DNA of 64,000 nt. Origin: Sphingomonas sp. PP-CE-3A-406 (GTDB lineage: Bacteria > Pseudomonadota > Alphaproteobacteria > Sphingomonadales > Sphingomonadaceae). The translations under genes were made by a program, and so were the position numbers. Positions 1-7,854 of the stretch are shown here, piece by piece. Under the pieces are notes generated by a model. The model was not told where the DNA came from and ran no database searches. It saw nothing but the letters and a program-made list of their open reading frames with translations. Every line of letters begins with the position of its first letter. Position 1 is the stretch's first letter. The DNA lies in the NCBI RefSeq assembly GCF_003688625.1, contig NZ_RCWY01000002.1:806001-870000 (forward strand), given 5' to 3'.

Positions 1-314
1 AGATGGCGCCGGAGTTCGAATTCGATGGTGAGATGCACGGCGATGCGGCGCTGTCGGAGGCGCTGCGGCGGCGGCTGGTCGACGACAGCCCGCTGACCGG
101 GTCGGCGAACCTGCTGGTGATGCCGAACATCGACGCGGCGAACATCGCGGTATCGCTGCTGTCGGCGTCGACCGAATCGGCGCCGCTCGGACCGATGCTG
201 CTGGGGCTGGCCAAGCCGCTGCAGATGATGGTGCCGAGCGTGACCGCACGCGGGATCGTCAATCTGAGCGCGATCGCTGTGGGGCATGCCGCGACGGTGC
301 GCGAGACGGCCTAA
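1..314 (+). CDS. maeB: NADP-dependent malic enzyme, C-terminal phosphotransacetylase-like domain (5'-truncated)
   Basis: Only the last 103 or so residues are visible; the reading frame is open to the left edge, so the gene starts outside the window. The stretch LTGSANLLVMPNIDAANIA, followed by GPMLLGLAKP and then VTARGIVNLSAIAV, is typical of the end of the phosphate-acetyltransferase-like domain fused to MaeB malic enzymes. True Pta ends in a similar domain, but the segment between GLAKP and IVN resembles MaeB better. MaeB converts malate to pyruvate and CO2 with NADP in the cytoplasm; its C-terminal domain is regulatory and not catalytic. Stand-alone pta remains possible because the catalytic half cannot be seen. 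Confidence 0.75.
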   Translation, partial: MAPEFEFDGEMHGDAALSEALRRRLVDDSPLTGSANLLVMPNIDAANIAVSLLSASTESAPLGPMLLGLAKPLQMMVPSVTARGIVNLSAIAVGHAATVRETA

Positions 315-362
315 GGTCAGTGGACCGGGCCGGCGTCAGGGTCGGCCCTATTCCAAGTTCAG

Positions 363-454
363 TCATCCCCGCGCAGGCGGGGATCCATACCGGCTGGCGT
401 TGCTTGGTTACAGGCAACGGTCGAGTTTATGGGTCCCCGCCTCCGCGGGGATGA
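363..454. repeat. Family B palindromic element (B1)
   Basis: Two inverted hairpin units, TCATCCCCGCGCAGGCGGGGAT and its near complement ending CCGCGGGGATGA, enclose about 45 bp that includes ATCCATA/TATGGGT-like inner arms. It lies between the malic enzyme gene and tRNA-Pro. Apart from this element the stretch from 315 to 530 shows nothing recognisable. Confidence 0.85.
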
Positions 455-530
455 CGATGTGTCGTTGGGATCGACAATCAAGAGCACGAAGCTCCGCTCC
501 CGGCTGACGCATATCATCGCTATAAGAAAA

Positions 531-607
531 TGGTCGGAGCGACAGGATTCGAACCTGCGACCCCCACACCCCCAGTGTGGTGCGCTACCAGGCTGCGCTA
601 CGCTCCG
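531..607 (-). tRNA. tRNA-Pro(GGG)
   Basis: The minus strand folds as a complete cloverleaf. The acceptor arms are CGGAGCG/CGCTCCG, the anticodon stem CCACA/TGTGG closes a 7-base loop CTGGGGG (anticodon GGG), and the T arm carries TTCGAAT. The genome-encoded CCA end is present (complement of 531-533). It reads CCC proline codons. The 255 bp between this tRNA and yajC contain no supported gene. Confidence 0.97.
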
Positions 608-862
608 ACCGAACGGGCCGCAAGGCGACCCGAGGGGGGCGCACTACGCGGGGTCCGCGCCCGATGCAAGCCCGAACACCGCAGCGATGTCCGCAGCCAT
701 CTCGGATGCGCCCGGTCGCGCGACGCCCACGTCTCATCCTGTGGCGATCTGTTGCGCGAGGTTCCAAGCGATGATAGCGGGCGGACCAATGCGGGCGCGA
801 CGCGCGACGTCCGGCCCGACCCAACCTTGCGCCTTCCACGGCCCAGCCAGATACGGACCTTC

Positions 863-1204
863 ATGTTCATCTCACCAGCTTATGCCCAGGCCGCAGACGG
901 CGCCACGACGGCGGGGGGCGGGATCGCCTCGTTCCTGAGCCTCGCGCCGCTCTTCCTCGTGTTCGTCGTGTTCTATTTCCTGATGATCCGCCCTCAGCAA
1001 AAGCGCATGAAGGCGTTGCAGGCGTCGGTCGCCGCGGTGAAGAAGAACGACAGCGTCGTGACCTCGGGCGGGATCCTCGGCAAGGTGACCAAGGTCGAGG
1101 ATAATGTCGTCGAGGTCGAGATTGCGCCGAATGTCCGCGTGCGCGTCGTCAAGGCGACGCTGACCGACATCACCAGCCCGAACACGAAGCCGGCAAACGA
1201 CTGA
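863..1204 (+). CDS. yajC: Preprotein translocase subunit YajC
   Basis: YajC is a small inner-membrane partner of SecDF in the Sec holotranslocon. The 113-residue protein has a short N-terminus (MFISPAYAQA), one strongly hydrophobic helix at about residues 23-44 ending in MIRPQQKR, and the conserved cytoplasmic segment VVTSGGILGKVTKVEDNVVEVEI. The start at 863 gives the normal family length; a longer open frame upstream overlaps the tRNA antisense and is not credible. Its stop overlaps the secD start by one base (TGATG), so it is the first gene of a yajC-secD-secF operon. Confidence 0.95.
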   Translation: MFISPAYAQAADGATTAGGGIASFLSLAPLFLVFVVFYFLMIRPQQKRMKALQASVAAVKKNDSVVTSGGILGKVTKVEDNVVEVEIAPNVRVRVVKATLTDITSPNTKPAND

Positions 1205-2808
1205 TGTTGGATTTTCCGCGCTGGAAGATCGGGTCGATCATCGGGCTGCTGGCGGCACTCTGCCTGCTGGCGATCCCGAGCTTCCTCCCCGAGAGCACCA
1301 CGAGCCAATGGGGGCGAATTCCGCATCCGCACATCAACCTCGGGCTCGATCTCGCCGGCGGCAGCTATCTGCTGCTTGAGGCGGATACCGCCGACCTCGC
1401 CGCGACGCGGATCGAGGCGATGCGCGACAGCGTCGCGGGGACGATGCGCAACGGGACGCCGCGGATCGAGATCGGCGACATTTCGACGCGCGGCGGGCAG
1501 CTTAGCTTCCTGCTGCGTGATCCTTCGCAGGTCGATGCGGCGCGCGAGCGCCTGCTGGCGATCACCGGCGGTGGCGCCGGGATGAGCGGCCAGCGCGAAT
1601 GGGACATCACCGTCGTCGACACGAGCCGGTTCGTGCTCAAGCCGACCGAGGCCGGCCTGACCCAGGCGGTCGACACGGCGATGAAGGACGCGACCGAAGT
1701 CGTCCGCCGCCGCATCGACGAGCTGGGCACCAAGGAGCCGACGATCGTTCGCCAGGGCGCGACCCGGATCGTCGTCCAGGTGCCGGGGCTGAAGAACCCG
1801 CAGGCGCTGAAGGATTTGCTCGGCAAGACCGCCAAGCTCGAATTCAAACTGGTCGACGAGACCGCGAACCCGGCCGACCTGGTCAAGGGTATTGCGCCCA
1901 TCGGCAGCCAGGTCCTCCCCTACCCGGGCAATCCGCGCGGCGTGCCGTTCATCGCGGTCAAGCGATCGGTGATCATCTCGGGCGACCAGCTCGCCGATGC
2001 GCGCCAGGAGTTCGAGCCGCAGACCAACGCGCCGCAGGTGGCGATCACGTTCGATGCGGTCGGCGGGCGTCGCTTCGCCAAGGTCACGACCGAGAACACG
2101 GGCAAGCCGTTCGCGATCATCCTCGACAATTCGGTGATCTCCGCGCCCAATATCAACGAGCCGATCCTTGGTGGTCGCGCGTCGATCTCGGGCAATTTCA
2201 CGGTCGAATCGGCGAACTCGCTGGCGATCTCGCTGCGATCGGGCAAGCTGCCGGTCGCGCTGAAGACGATCGCCGAGAGCACCGTCAGCCCCGATCTCGG
2301 CAAGGATTCGATCCGCGCCGGCGTGCTGGCGTCGATCGTCGCCGCGTTGCTCGTGATCGTGTTCATGTTCGTGACCTATGGGCGGTTCGGGCTGTATGCG
2401 AACCTCGCGGTGGTCATCAACATCCTGGTGATCGTCGCGGTCATGGCGATGCTGAACGCGACGCTGACGTTGCCCGGTATCGCTGGGTTCGTGCTGACGA
2501 TCGGTACCGCGGTGGATGCCAACGTGCTGATCAACGAGCGTATTCGCGAGGAGCGACGGCGCGGGCGTAGCGTGATCCAGTCGGTCGAGCTCGGCTACAA
2601 GGAAGCCTCGCGGACGATCTTCGAGGCCAACGTGACGCACGCCATCACCGGCGTGATCATGCTGCTGCTCGGCTCGGGTCCGGTGAAGGGCTTCGCGGTC
2701 GTGCTGCTGATCGGGATCTGCACGTCGGTGTTCACCGCCGTCACGTTCACGCGGATGATGGTCGCGCTGTGGCTGCGGAAGAACCGCCCCACCACGATCA
2801 ATATTTGA
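1204..2808 (+). CDS. secD: Protein translocase subunit SecD
   Basis: SecD uses the proton-motive force, with SecF, to pull translocating proteins out on the periplasmic side of SecYEG. The 534-residue product has an N-terminal membrane helix (about 10-27), the family motif NLGLDLAGGSYLLLE near 42-56, a large periplasmic P1 region, and a C-terminal block of five hydrophobic helices. These include TVSPDLGKDSIRAG and the signature GTAVDANVLINERIREE. Length and motif order are normal. It overlaps yajC by one base and is followed 14 bp later by secF, which indicates coupled expression. Confidence 0.97.
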   Translation: MLDFPRWKIGSIIGLLAALCLLAIPSFLPESTTSQWGRIPHPHINLGLDLAGGSYLLLEADTADLAATRIEAMRDSVAGTMRNGTPRIEIGDISTRGGQLSFLLRDPSQVDAARERLLAITGGGAGMSGQREWDITVVDTSRFVLKPTEAGLTQAVDTAMKDATEVVRRRIDELGTKEPTIVRQGATRIVVQVPGLKNPQALKDLLGKTAKLEFKLVDETANPADLVKGIAPIGSQVLPYPGNPRGVPFIAVKRSVIISGDQLADARQEFEPQTNAPQVAITFDAVGGRRFAKVTTENTGKPFAIILDNSVISAPNINEPILGGRASISGNFTVESANSLAISLRSGKLPVALKTIAESTVSPDLGKDSIRAGVLASIVAALLVIVFMFVTYGRFGLYANLAVVINILVIVAVMAMLNATLTLPGIAGFVLTIGTAVDANVLINERIREERRRGRSVIQSVELGYKEASRTIFEANVTHAITGVIMLLLGSGPVKGFAVVLLIGICTSVFTAVTFTRMMVALWLRKNRPTTINI

Positions 2809-2822
2809 GGCGGGAGATAACC

Positions 2823-3788
2823 ATGCGCCTGCTGAAACTCGTACCCGACAACACGAACCTGAAGTTCGTCTCGCTCCGCAAATGGGCGTTCGGGCTGACC
2901 CTGCTGCTGTCGTTGCTGGCGATCGGACTGGTCGTGACGAAGGGCCTCAACATGGGCGTCGACTTCGTCGGCGGCGTCCTGATCGAAGAGAAGTTCGCGA
3001 CTACGCCGTCGATCGACGCGGTTCGCACCGAAGTCGACCGGCTCGGCGTCGGCGAAGCCTCGATCCAATCGTTCAGCGATCCCAAGACGCTGTCGATCCG
3101 CCTGCCGGTGCCCGCCGGCGACGAAGGCGCGACCAACCGCCTCGTGAAGAAGGTGTCGGACGACCTCGCCGCGAAGTTCCCCGGCGCGACCTTCTCGAAG
3201 TACGACACGATCTCGGGCAAGGTCTCGGACGAGCTGATCAGCAAGGGTCTGCTCGCGGTCGGCCTCGCGATCCTCGGCATCGCGCTGTTCGCGGTGGTGC
3301 GGTTCGAGTGGCAGTTCGGCGTGTCGACCGTCGTCGCGATCGTCCACGATCTGCTGATGACGCTCGGCTTCTTCGCGCTGACGCAGTTCGAGTTCGACCT
3401 CAACATCGTCGCGGCGGTGCTGACGATCATCTCGTACTCGATCAACGACAAGATCGTGATCGACGACCGTATCCGCGAGAACATGCGCCGGTACCGGAAG
3501 ATGGACATGCGCGAGATCATCGACCTGTCGGTGAACGAGACGCTGCCACGTACGGTGATGACGTCGGTGACGATCCTGCTCGCGCTGGTCGCGATGCTGG
3601 TGCTCGGCGGCCACGTGCTGCGCGGGTTCACCGCGGCGATGATCCTGGGTATTGTCGTGGGCACGTATTCGTCGATCTACGTGTCGTCGTCGCTGCTGAT
3701 CACGCTGGGTCTGCGGGCCGATCCTGCACCGCGCAAGGGCGGCGTGCAGGACGGCGCCGAGCGGGTTGGTCCGAAGGTCGAGCGTTGA
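2823..3788 (+). CDS. secF: Protein translocase subunit SecF
   Basis: SecF forms the membrane complex with SecD that drives late steps of protein export. The start at 2823 follows a GGCGGGAGATAACC leader with a good ribosome site and gives 321 residues. An in-frame start at 2769 inside secD would be too long. Visible are TM1 with LNMGVDFVGGVLIEEKF, the periplasmic domain, then five helices with the family pattern TIISYSINDKIVIDDRIREN. A polar tail of about 25 residues closes the protein. It is the third gene of the yajC-secD-secF operon. Confidence 0.97.
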   Translation: MRLLKLVPDNTNLKFVSLRKWAFGLTLLLSLLAIGLVVTKGLNMGVDFVGGVLIEEKFATTPSIDAVRTEVDRLGVGEASIQSFSDPKTLSIRLPVPAGDEGATNRLVKKVSDDLAAKFPGATFSKYDTISGKVSDELISKGLLAVGLAILGIALFAVVRFEWQFGVSTVVAIVHDLLMTLGFFALTQFEFDLNIVAAVLTIISYSINDKIVIDDRIRENMRRYRKMDMREIIDLSVNETLPRTVMTSVTILLALVAMLVLGGHVLRGFTAAMILGIVVGTYSSIYVSSSLLITLGLRADPAPRKGGVQDGAERVGPKVER

Positions 3789-3799
3789 CCTTCCCCCCG

Positions 3800-3892
3800 T
3801 CATTCCCGCGCAGGCGGGAACCCATACTGGCTGGCCTCGCGATCGAGTCGCTGGCGGTTGCCATTATGGGTCCCCGCCTTCGCGGGGATGAC
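3800..3892. repeat. Family B palindromic element (B2)
   Basis: TCATTCCCGCGCAGGCGGGAACCCATA on the left and TATGGGTCCCCGCCTTCGCGGGGATGA on the right form an imperfect inverted pair like B1. It fills the gap between secF and the Mth938-type gene, whose start lies only 9 bp beyond its end. Confidence 0.85.
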
Positions 3893-3900
3893 GAAGCATC

Positions 3901-4275
3901 ATGAGGATGGACCGCGAGAAGACCGATGGGCCGATGATCTCGGCGATCGGTCGGGCCGGGTTCAAGGTCGACGACGGCTATTATACCGCGTTGTCGATCA
4001 GCCCCGAGCGCGCGGACGGCTGGGAGCCGCCGGCGTTCGAGGCGCTCGGCGAGGCGGACGTGGCGACATTGCTCGCGCTCGATCCGCCGCCGGAGTTCCT
4101 ATTGCTGGGGACGGGCTCGGCGCTGCGCCAACCGCCGCTCGCGTTCAAGCGTGCGGTCGAGGCGCGCGGGTTCGGGATCGAGGCGATGGACAGCCGCGCC
4201 GCCGCCCGCGCCTGGGCAGTGCTGCGCGGCGAAGGTCGCTGGATCGTCGCGGCGCTCTACCCCCTAGAAGGGTAA
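3901..4275 (+). CDS. Mth938-like domain protein (DUF498/NDUFAF3-type fold)
   Basis: This 124-residue cytoplasmic protein has the pattern of the small Mth938/DUF498 family. There is a strand-rich N-terminus (MISAIGRAGFKVDDGYYTALSISP), a central LLLGTGSALRQPP segment matching the family's LLxGTG motif, and an alternating C-terminus (GFGIEAMDSRAAARAWAVL). The bacterial biochemical role is unknown; the mitochondrial relative NDUFAF3 assists complex I assembly. Genes of this family often follow secDF in alphaproteobacteria, which fits here. Its 3' end overlaps the convergent glycosyltransferase gene by 19 bp. Confidence 0.82.
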   Translation: MRMDREKTDGPMISAIGRAGFKVDDGYYTALSISPERADGWEPPAFEALGEADVATLLALDPPPEFLLLGTGSALRQPPLAFKRAVEARGFGIEAMDSRAAARAWAVLRGEGRWIVAALYPLEG

Positions 4276-5441
4276 TTCGTCACCAGCGCCGCGAGGTGCG
4301 CGTACAGCGTTGCGGTGTTTCTCTCCCAGGTGAAACCGGCTGCCATCGCCCGCGTGGCTTCGGGGGATGGGGGATCGGCTAGGATATCACTGATCGCGCC
4401 GGCGAACGCGAGGGGATCGCCGATCGTCACGCGTCCGGCGTCGGGGGACGTGACGACCTCGCAGGCGCCGCCAGCCGCAGTGATGACGATCGGCGTCCCG
4501 CACGCGAGCGACTCGACCCAGACATTGGCGAGGCCTTCCGAACTGGAGGCGAGCGCGCTGACGTCGGCGGCGGCGACCAACCCCGGCACGTCGGCATGCG
4601 GGACGGCACCCAGCAGCCGGACACGGTCGCCGACACCAAGTCGCGCGATCTGAGCCTCAAGCGTTACGCGCGCCGGTCCGTGCCCCGCGATCAGCAGCGT
4701 CACCCCCGGCAACGCAGCGACCGCGTCGATGACGATGTCGTGACCCTTGCGCGGCAACAGCCCGCCGATCGCGATCACCAGCGGACCGCGCACGCCGAGC
4801 TCGGCCTTGGCGGCGATACGGTCGTCGATGGGGCGGAAGCGGTCCTGGTCGACTCCGGTATGATGAACCATGATCCGCTCGCCCGGCATGCCGAGCTTGA
4901 CCATGTCGGCCTTCATCGCCGCACTGACTGCGAGCAGGCCGGCGGCGCCCTGCCCGGCCTCGCGGACCTGCGATGCGGTCGCGGGCGCTTCGCCCCAATG
5001 GTGGACGTCCGACCCGCGCGCCTTGATCGAGACAGGCACGCCGTAGCGTTTGCCGAGCGCGACCGCGGCGGGGCCGTCGGGGAAGAAGAACGACACGTCG
5101 ATGACGTCGAACGCAAAGTCGGCGCGGATCGCGTCGAGCACCGGCACGAGCGCGCGTTCGAGCGCGGCGGCATGATGGCGGCCCTTGGTGAACGGAACCG
5201 CGGTGAAGCGTGGGCGGTGGACGTCGAGGCCCTTCCAGCGTTCGCGGTGCGGCAGCTTGGCGAGCGGCGCGTAATGGCGGACATTGCGCAGAATGCCGGG
5301 CGGAAGACCGATCGGCGCAACCATTTTCAGGTCGACGTCGGGATGCGCAGCGAGCCCCAGCGTCTGCCGTTCGACGAAGCCGCCGAAGTTCCGACGGGTC
5401 GCGTCGGGAAAAAGCGTGGAGAGGGTGAGAACGCGCAGCAT
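4257..5441 (-). CDS. Glycosyltransferase family 4 (GT-B fold)
   Basis: The 394-residue protein matches GT4 retaining glycosyltransferases. It has an N-terminal Rossmann half beginning MLRVLTLSTLFPDATRRNFGGFVERQ, the KARGSDVHHWG segment, and a C-terminal nucleotide-sugar half with IAIGGLLPRKGHDIVIDA and VRLLGAVPHADVPGL. The E-x7-E-like donor motif is SSEGLANVWVESLACGTPIV. It probably moves a sugar from an activated nucleotide donor onto a lipid or polysaccharide acceptor at the inner membrane; neither substrate can be read from sequence. It lies alone between convergent and repeat regions, so no capsule cluster is evident. Confidence 0.88.
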   Translation of the reverse strand: MLRVLTLSTLFPDATRRNFGGFVERQTLGLAAHPDVDLKMVAPIGLPPGILRNVRHYAPLAKLPHRERWKGLDVHRPRFTAVPFTKGRHHAAALERALVPVLDAIRADFAFDVIDVSFFFPDGPAAVALGKRYGVPVSIKARGSDVHHWGEAPATASQVREAGQGAAGLLAVSAAMKADMVKLGMPGERIMVHHTGVDQDRFRPIDDRIAAKAELGVRGPLVIAIGGLLPRKGHDIVIDAVAALPGVTLLIAGHGPARVTLEAQIARLGVGDRVRLLGAVPHADVPGLVAAADVSALASSSEGLANVWVESLACGTPIVITAAGGACEVVTSPDAGRVTIGDPLAFAGAISDILADPPSPEATRAMAAGFTWERNTATLYAHLAALVTNYPSRG

Positions 5442-5493
5442 TGCGCGGGGGGTATAGCGCGGCGGTTAATGGGTGGTGAGTCGTCCCCTCCTA

Positions 5494-5512
5494 CCACCCC
5501 GGCGAAGGGCGG
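5494..5512. repeat. Solo, degenerate half of a family A unit
   Basis: CCACCCCGGCGAAGGGCGG resembles the left hairpin of family A, but no right half follows. It lies about 75 bp upstream of the complete copy A1. Confidence 0.5.
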
Positions 5513-5584
5513 AGTGCAGGACATGTGCCACAGATGATGAAGGGCTAATTGGCGGCGAACGAGGCGCCGTGCCATCCGCGCTTA

Positions 5585-5688
5585 CCACCCCGGCGGAGGC
5601 CGGGGCCCAATTGGTAAGGTGGCAATAACAGTGTGCCACGCTTCATCAGCGACGTTCCCCAATTGGGCCCCGGCCTTCGCCGGGGTGG
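5585..5688. repeat. Family A palindromic doublet (A1)
   Basis: The left unit CCACCCCGGCGGAGGCCGGGG plus CCCAATTGG faces the right unit CCAATTGGG plus CCCCGGCCTTCGCCGGGGTGG across a 45-bp spacer. Each unit is itself a GC hairpin with a GGAG/CTTC-type loop. The 5442-5824 gap holds only this copy, a solo half and a family B' element. Confidence 0.92.
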
Positions 5689-5723
5689 TTGCCGTTGGGT
5701 TGGCGCGCGTCTGCACCACGATG

Positions 5724-5776
5724 TTTCCCCGCGAAGGCGGGGACACAGACTGGGCTCCCGCCTTCGCGGGAGAACA
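5724..5776. repeat. Family B' short palindromic element
   Basis: TTTCCCCGCGAAGGCGGGGA and CTCCCGCCTTCGCGGGAGAA are two hairpin units joined back-to-back through CACAGACTGGG. The same short form recurs near 24.1, 49.0 and 52.1 kb. Confidence 0.85.
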
Positions 5777-5824
5777 AGGGCAGGAAGCGCTCTCCTCTCC
5801 TCCCTCGTTCGACCTACCCCTCGC

Positions 5825-6649
5825 TCAGATCCGCTTCGCCAAAGGATACGCGAACAGCACGTCCGCGTCCGCGCTGGTCGAGACCGTCTCGCTACCCGTC
5901 ATCGTCGCGCATTCGCCGGCCTTGAACGCAACGCCGGCGACATCGCCCGAGCCGGTGATCGGGATCACCCAACCGGTCGTGCCATCGGGCAGGTTGACGA
6001 CATGGTCGCCGCCCTTCCAGCGCTCGAGCACGAACTTCGGCCCTTCGACCATGATCGTCCGGCCCGTCTCGATCTCGACCGGCGGCGCGACCGGCACGTA
6101 CGGCGTGGGATCCGCGACCTCGATACCGTCCTTCAGGTGCAGTTCGCGATCGCTGCCGTAATCGTACAGGCGATAGGTCGTCTCGGAATTCTGCTGGACT
6201 TCGATCACCGTCAGGCCGCCGCCGATCGCGTGGATCGTGTCCGAGGCGCAATACATGAAATCGCCCGGCTTGACGGGCTTCCAGTCGAGCTTGTCCTCGA
6301 TCGTGCCGTCGATCGCCGACTGGCGGAGCTCGTCCTTCGAGATCGCCTGCTTCGTGCCGACCGCGATCGTCGAGGTCGGCTCGGCGGCGAGGACCGTCCA
6401 GCACTCGTCCTTGCCGCGTGGCAGGCCGCGGGCGTGCGCCTGCTCGTCGTTGGGATGGACCTGCACCGACAGTTTTTCGCTGGTGAACAGGTACTTGATC
6501 AACAGGTCCGGCGTGGTGTTGCCGGGCTCCTGGAACCAGACTTCGCCGATCGGCGGCGTTCCCGCGGCCGCGTCCTCGAAACCGGGCCAGAGCGTGTCGC
6601 GACCCCAGGGCTTCTCGACGCGGTGGGTGTGCAACAGGGTGGCGGGCAT
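5825..6649 (-). CDS. manA: Class I mannose-6-phosphate isomerase
   Basis: The enzyme interconverts mannose-6-phosphate and fructose-6-phosphate and feeds GDP-mannose synthesis for glycans. The 274-residue protein is a compact cupin form. VEKPWGRDTLWPGF and IGEVWF are followed by the zinc-site region KLSVQVHPNDEQAHARG, and the active-site segment with the third metal ligand is GDFMYCASDTIHAIGGGLTVIEVQQNSETTYRLYDYG. The start at 6649 (MPATLLHTHRVEKPWG) gives the expected N-terminus. It is divergent from bamD with about 170 bp between them, which probably holds both promoters. Confidence 0.92.
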   Translation of the reverse strand: MPATLLHTHRVEKPWGRDTLWPGFEDAAAGTPPIGEVWFQEPGNTTPDLLIKYLFTSEKLSVQVHPNDEQAHARGLPRGKDECWTVLAAEPTSTIAVGTKQAISKDELRQSAIDGTIEDKLDWKPVKPGDFMYCASDTIHAIGGGLTVIEVQQNSETTYRLYDYGSDRELHLKDGIEVADPTPYVPVAPPVEIETGRTIMVEGPKFVLERWKGGDHVVNLPDGTTGWVIPITGSGDVAGVAFKAGECATMTGSETVSTSADADVLFAYPLAKRI

Positions 6650-6818
6650 GGGATCGTCCTCGATTGGAATGGCGTTTCGCCAACGCACGACCTTTGCCGT
6701 GCGATCCGCGCCAGCGAAAGCCCCCCTGCCCCATGAAAGTCGCCCGCCCGAGAGCCTCCCTGGGTGTTTGGCGAAAGGGATTGTTCGCGAAGCCCCGGTT
6801 ACGCTAAGGACAACGCCA

Positions 6819-7781
6819 ATGCGTATCCCCCAGTCCTTTCCGAGCATGCCCCGTGCCCTTGTGGTCACGCTCGTCGCCGCGCTTGCGCTCCCCATGGCTG
6901 GTTGCGCGGGCGGTCGTGCCGCAAAGGGCGATCTGCCCTATGTCGCGCGCGACGTGGGTACGCTGTACTCGACCGCCAAGCGGCGGCTCGACCAGGCGCG
7001 CTACAAGGAAGCAGCGCAGCTGTTCGACGAGGTCGAGCGCCAGCATCCCTATTCGATCTGGGCCCGCCGCGCGCAGATCATGTCGGCGTTCAGCTATTAC
7101 CTCGCGCGGGATTATACCGCGTCGATCAGCTCGGCGCAGCGCTTCCTCGCGGTCCATCCGGGCAACCGCGATGCGCCTTACGCCTATTATTTGATCGCGC
7201 TCGGCTATTACGAGCAGATCACCGACGTGACGCGCGACCAGAAGATCACGCGGCAGGCGCTCGATTCGCTCGGCGAGCTGATGCGCCGCTATCCGAACAC
7301 GCGTTACGCATCGGACGCGCGGCTGAAGATCGATCTGGTCAACGACCATCTTGCGGGCAAGGAGATGGAGATCGGGCGGTTCTACGAGACGCGCGGCCAG
7401 TGGCTCGCGGCGAACGGCCGGTTCCGTACCGTGATCGACAAATTCCAGCAGACCACGCACACGCCGGAAGCGCTGATGCGGCTGACCGAGACCTATCTGG
7501 CACTCGGCGTGCCCGTCGAGGCCGAAAAGGCCGGCGCCGTGCTCGGGCGCAACTATCCCGGCACCGACTGGTACCAGCATGCGTACGACCTGCTGAAGAA
7601 GAAGCAGGTGCCGGCCGTGCCGCCGCTGAAGCCCGGCGAACAGGTGGTGCCGGTCGGGACCAAGGGAACGCCGTCGGTGATGGTCGAGCTCGACGAGCCG
7701 GGCTCGACGCCGACCGGCCCTTCGGTGCGTACGCCCGACAAGCCGCGTTCGGCGGGCCAGCCGTCCAACACCGGCAGCTGA
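6819..7781 (+). CDS. bamD: Outer-membrane assembly lipoprotein BamD
   Basis: BamD is the essential TPR lipoprotein of the BAM complex that inserts beta-barrel proteins into the outer membrane. The 320-residue product has a signal peptide ending in a lipobox (PMAGC near residue 28). TPR-type repeats follow: RRLDQARYKEAAQLFDEVERQHPYS, then SAQRFLAVHPGNRDAPYAYYLIALGYY, then TRDQKITRQALDSLGELMRRYPNTRYASDA. The last roughly 70 residues are a Pro/Thr/Ser-rich tail after the TPR domain. A start at 6846 is also possible. It is followed by recN on the same strand 73 bp downstream. Confidence 0.95.
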   Translation: MRIPQSFPSMPRALVVTLVAALALPMAGCAGGRAAKGDLPYVARDVGTLYSTAKRRLDQARYKEAAQLFDEVERQHPYSIWARRAQIMSAFSYYLARDYTASISSAQRFLAVHPGNRDAPYAYYLIALGYYEQITDVTRDQKITRQALDSLGELMRRYPNTRYASDARLKIDLVNDHLAGKEMEIGRFYETRGQWLAANGRFRTVIDKFQQTTHTPEALMRLTETYLALGVPVEAEKAGAVLGRNYPGTDWYQHAYDLLKKKQVPAVPPLKPGEQVVPVGTKGTPSVMVELDEPGSTPTGPSVRTPDKPRSAGQPSNTGS

Positions 7782-7854
7782 CGCGAGTCCAGGCCGTTCG
7801 GTTGGAACATAGGGGGATCGCATTGCGCGCCCGTTCGTCTATGGCGGACATCCT

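Noticed and set aside
531..607. tRNA-Pro as an integration site
   Set aside because: No integrase, no direct duplication of the tRNA 3' end and no foreign-looking block is seen in the flanking sequence.
994..2640. 548-residue open frame antisense to yajC and secD
   Set aside because: Composition is Arg/Asp/His-rich shadow of a high-GC gene; SecD on the plus strand has all family motifs.
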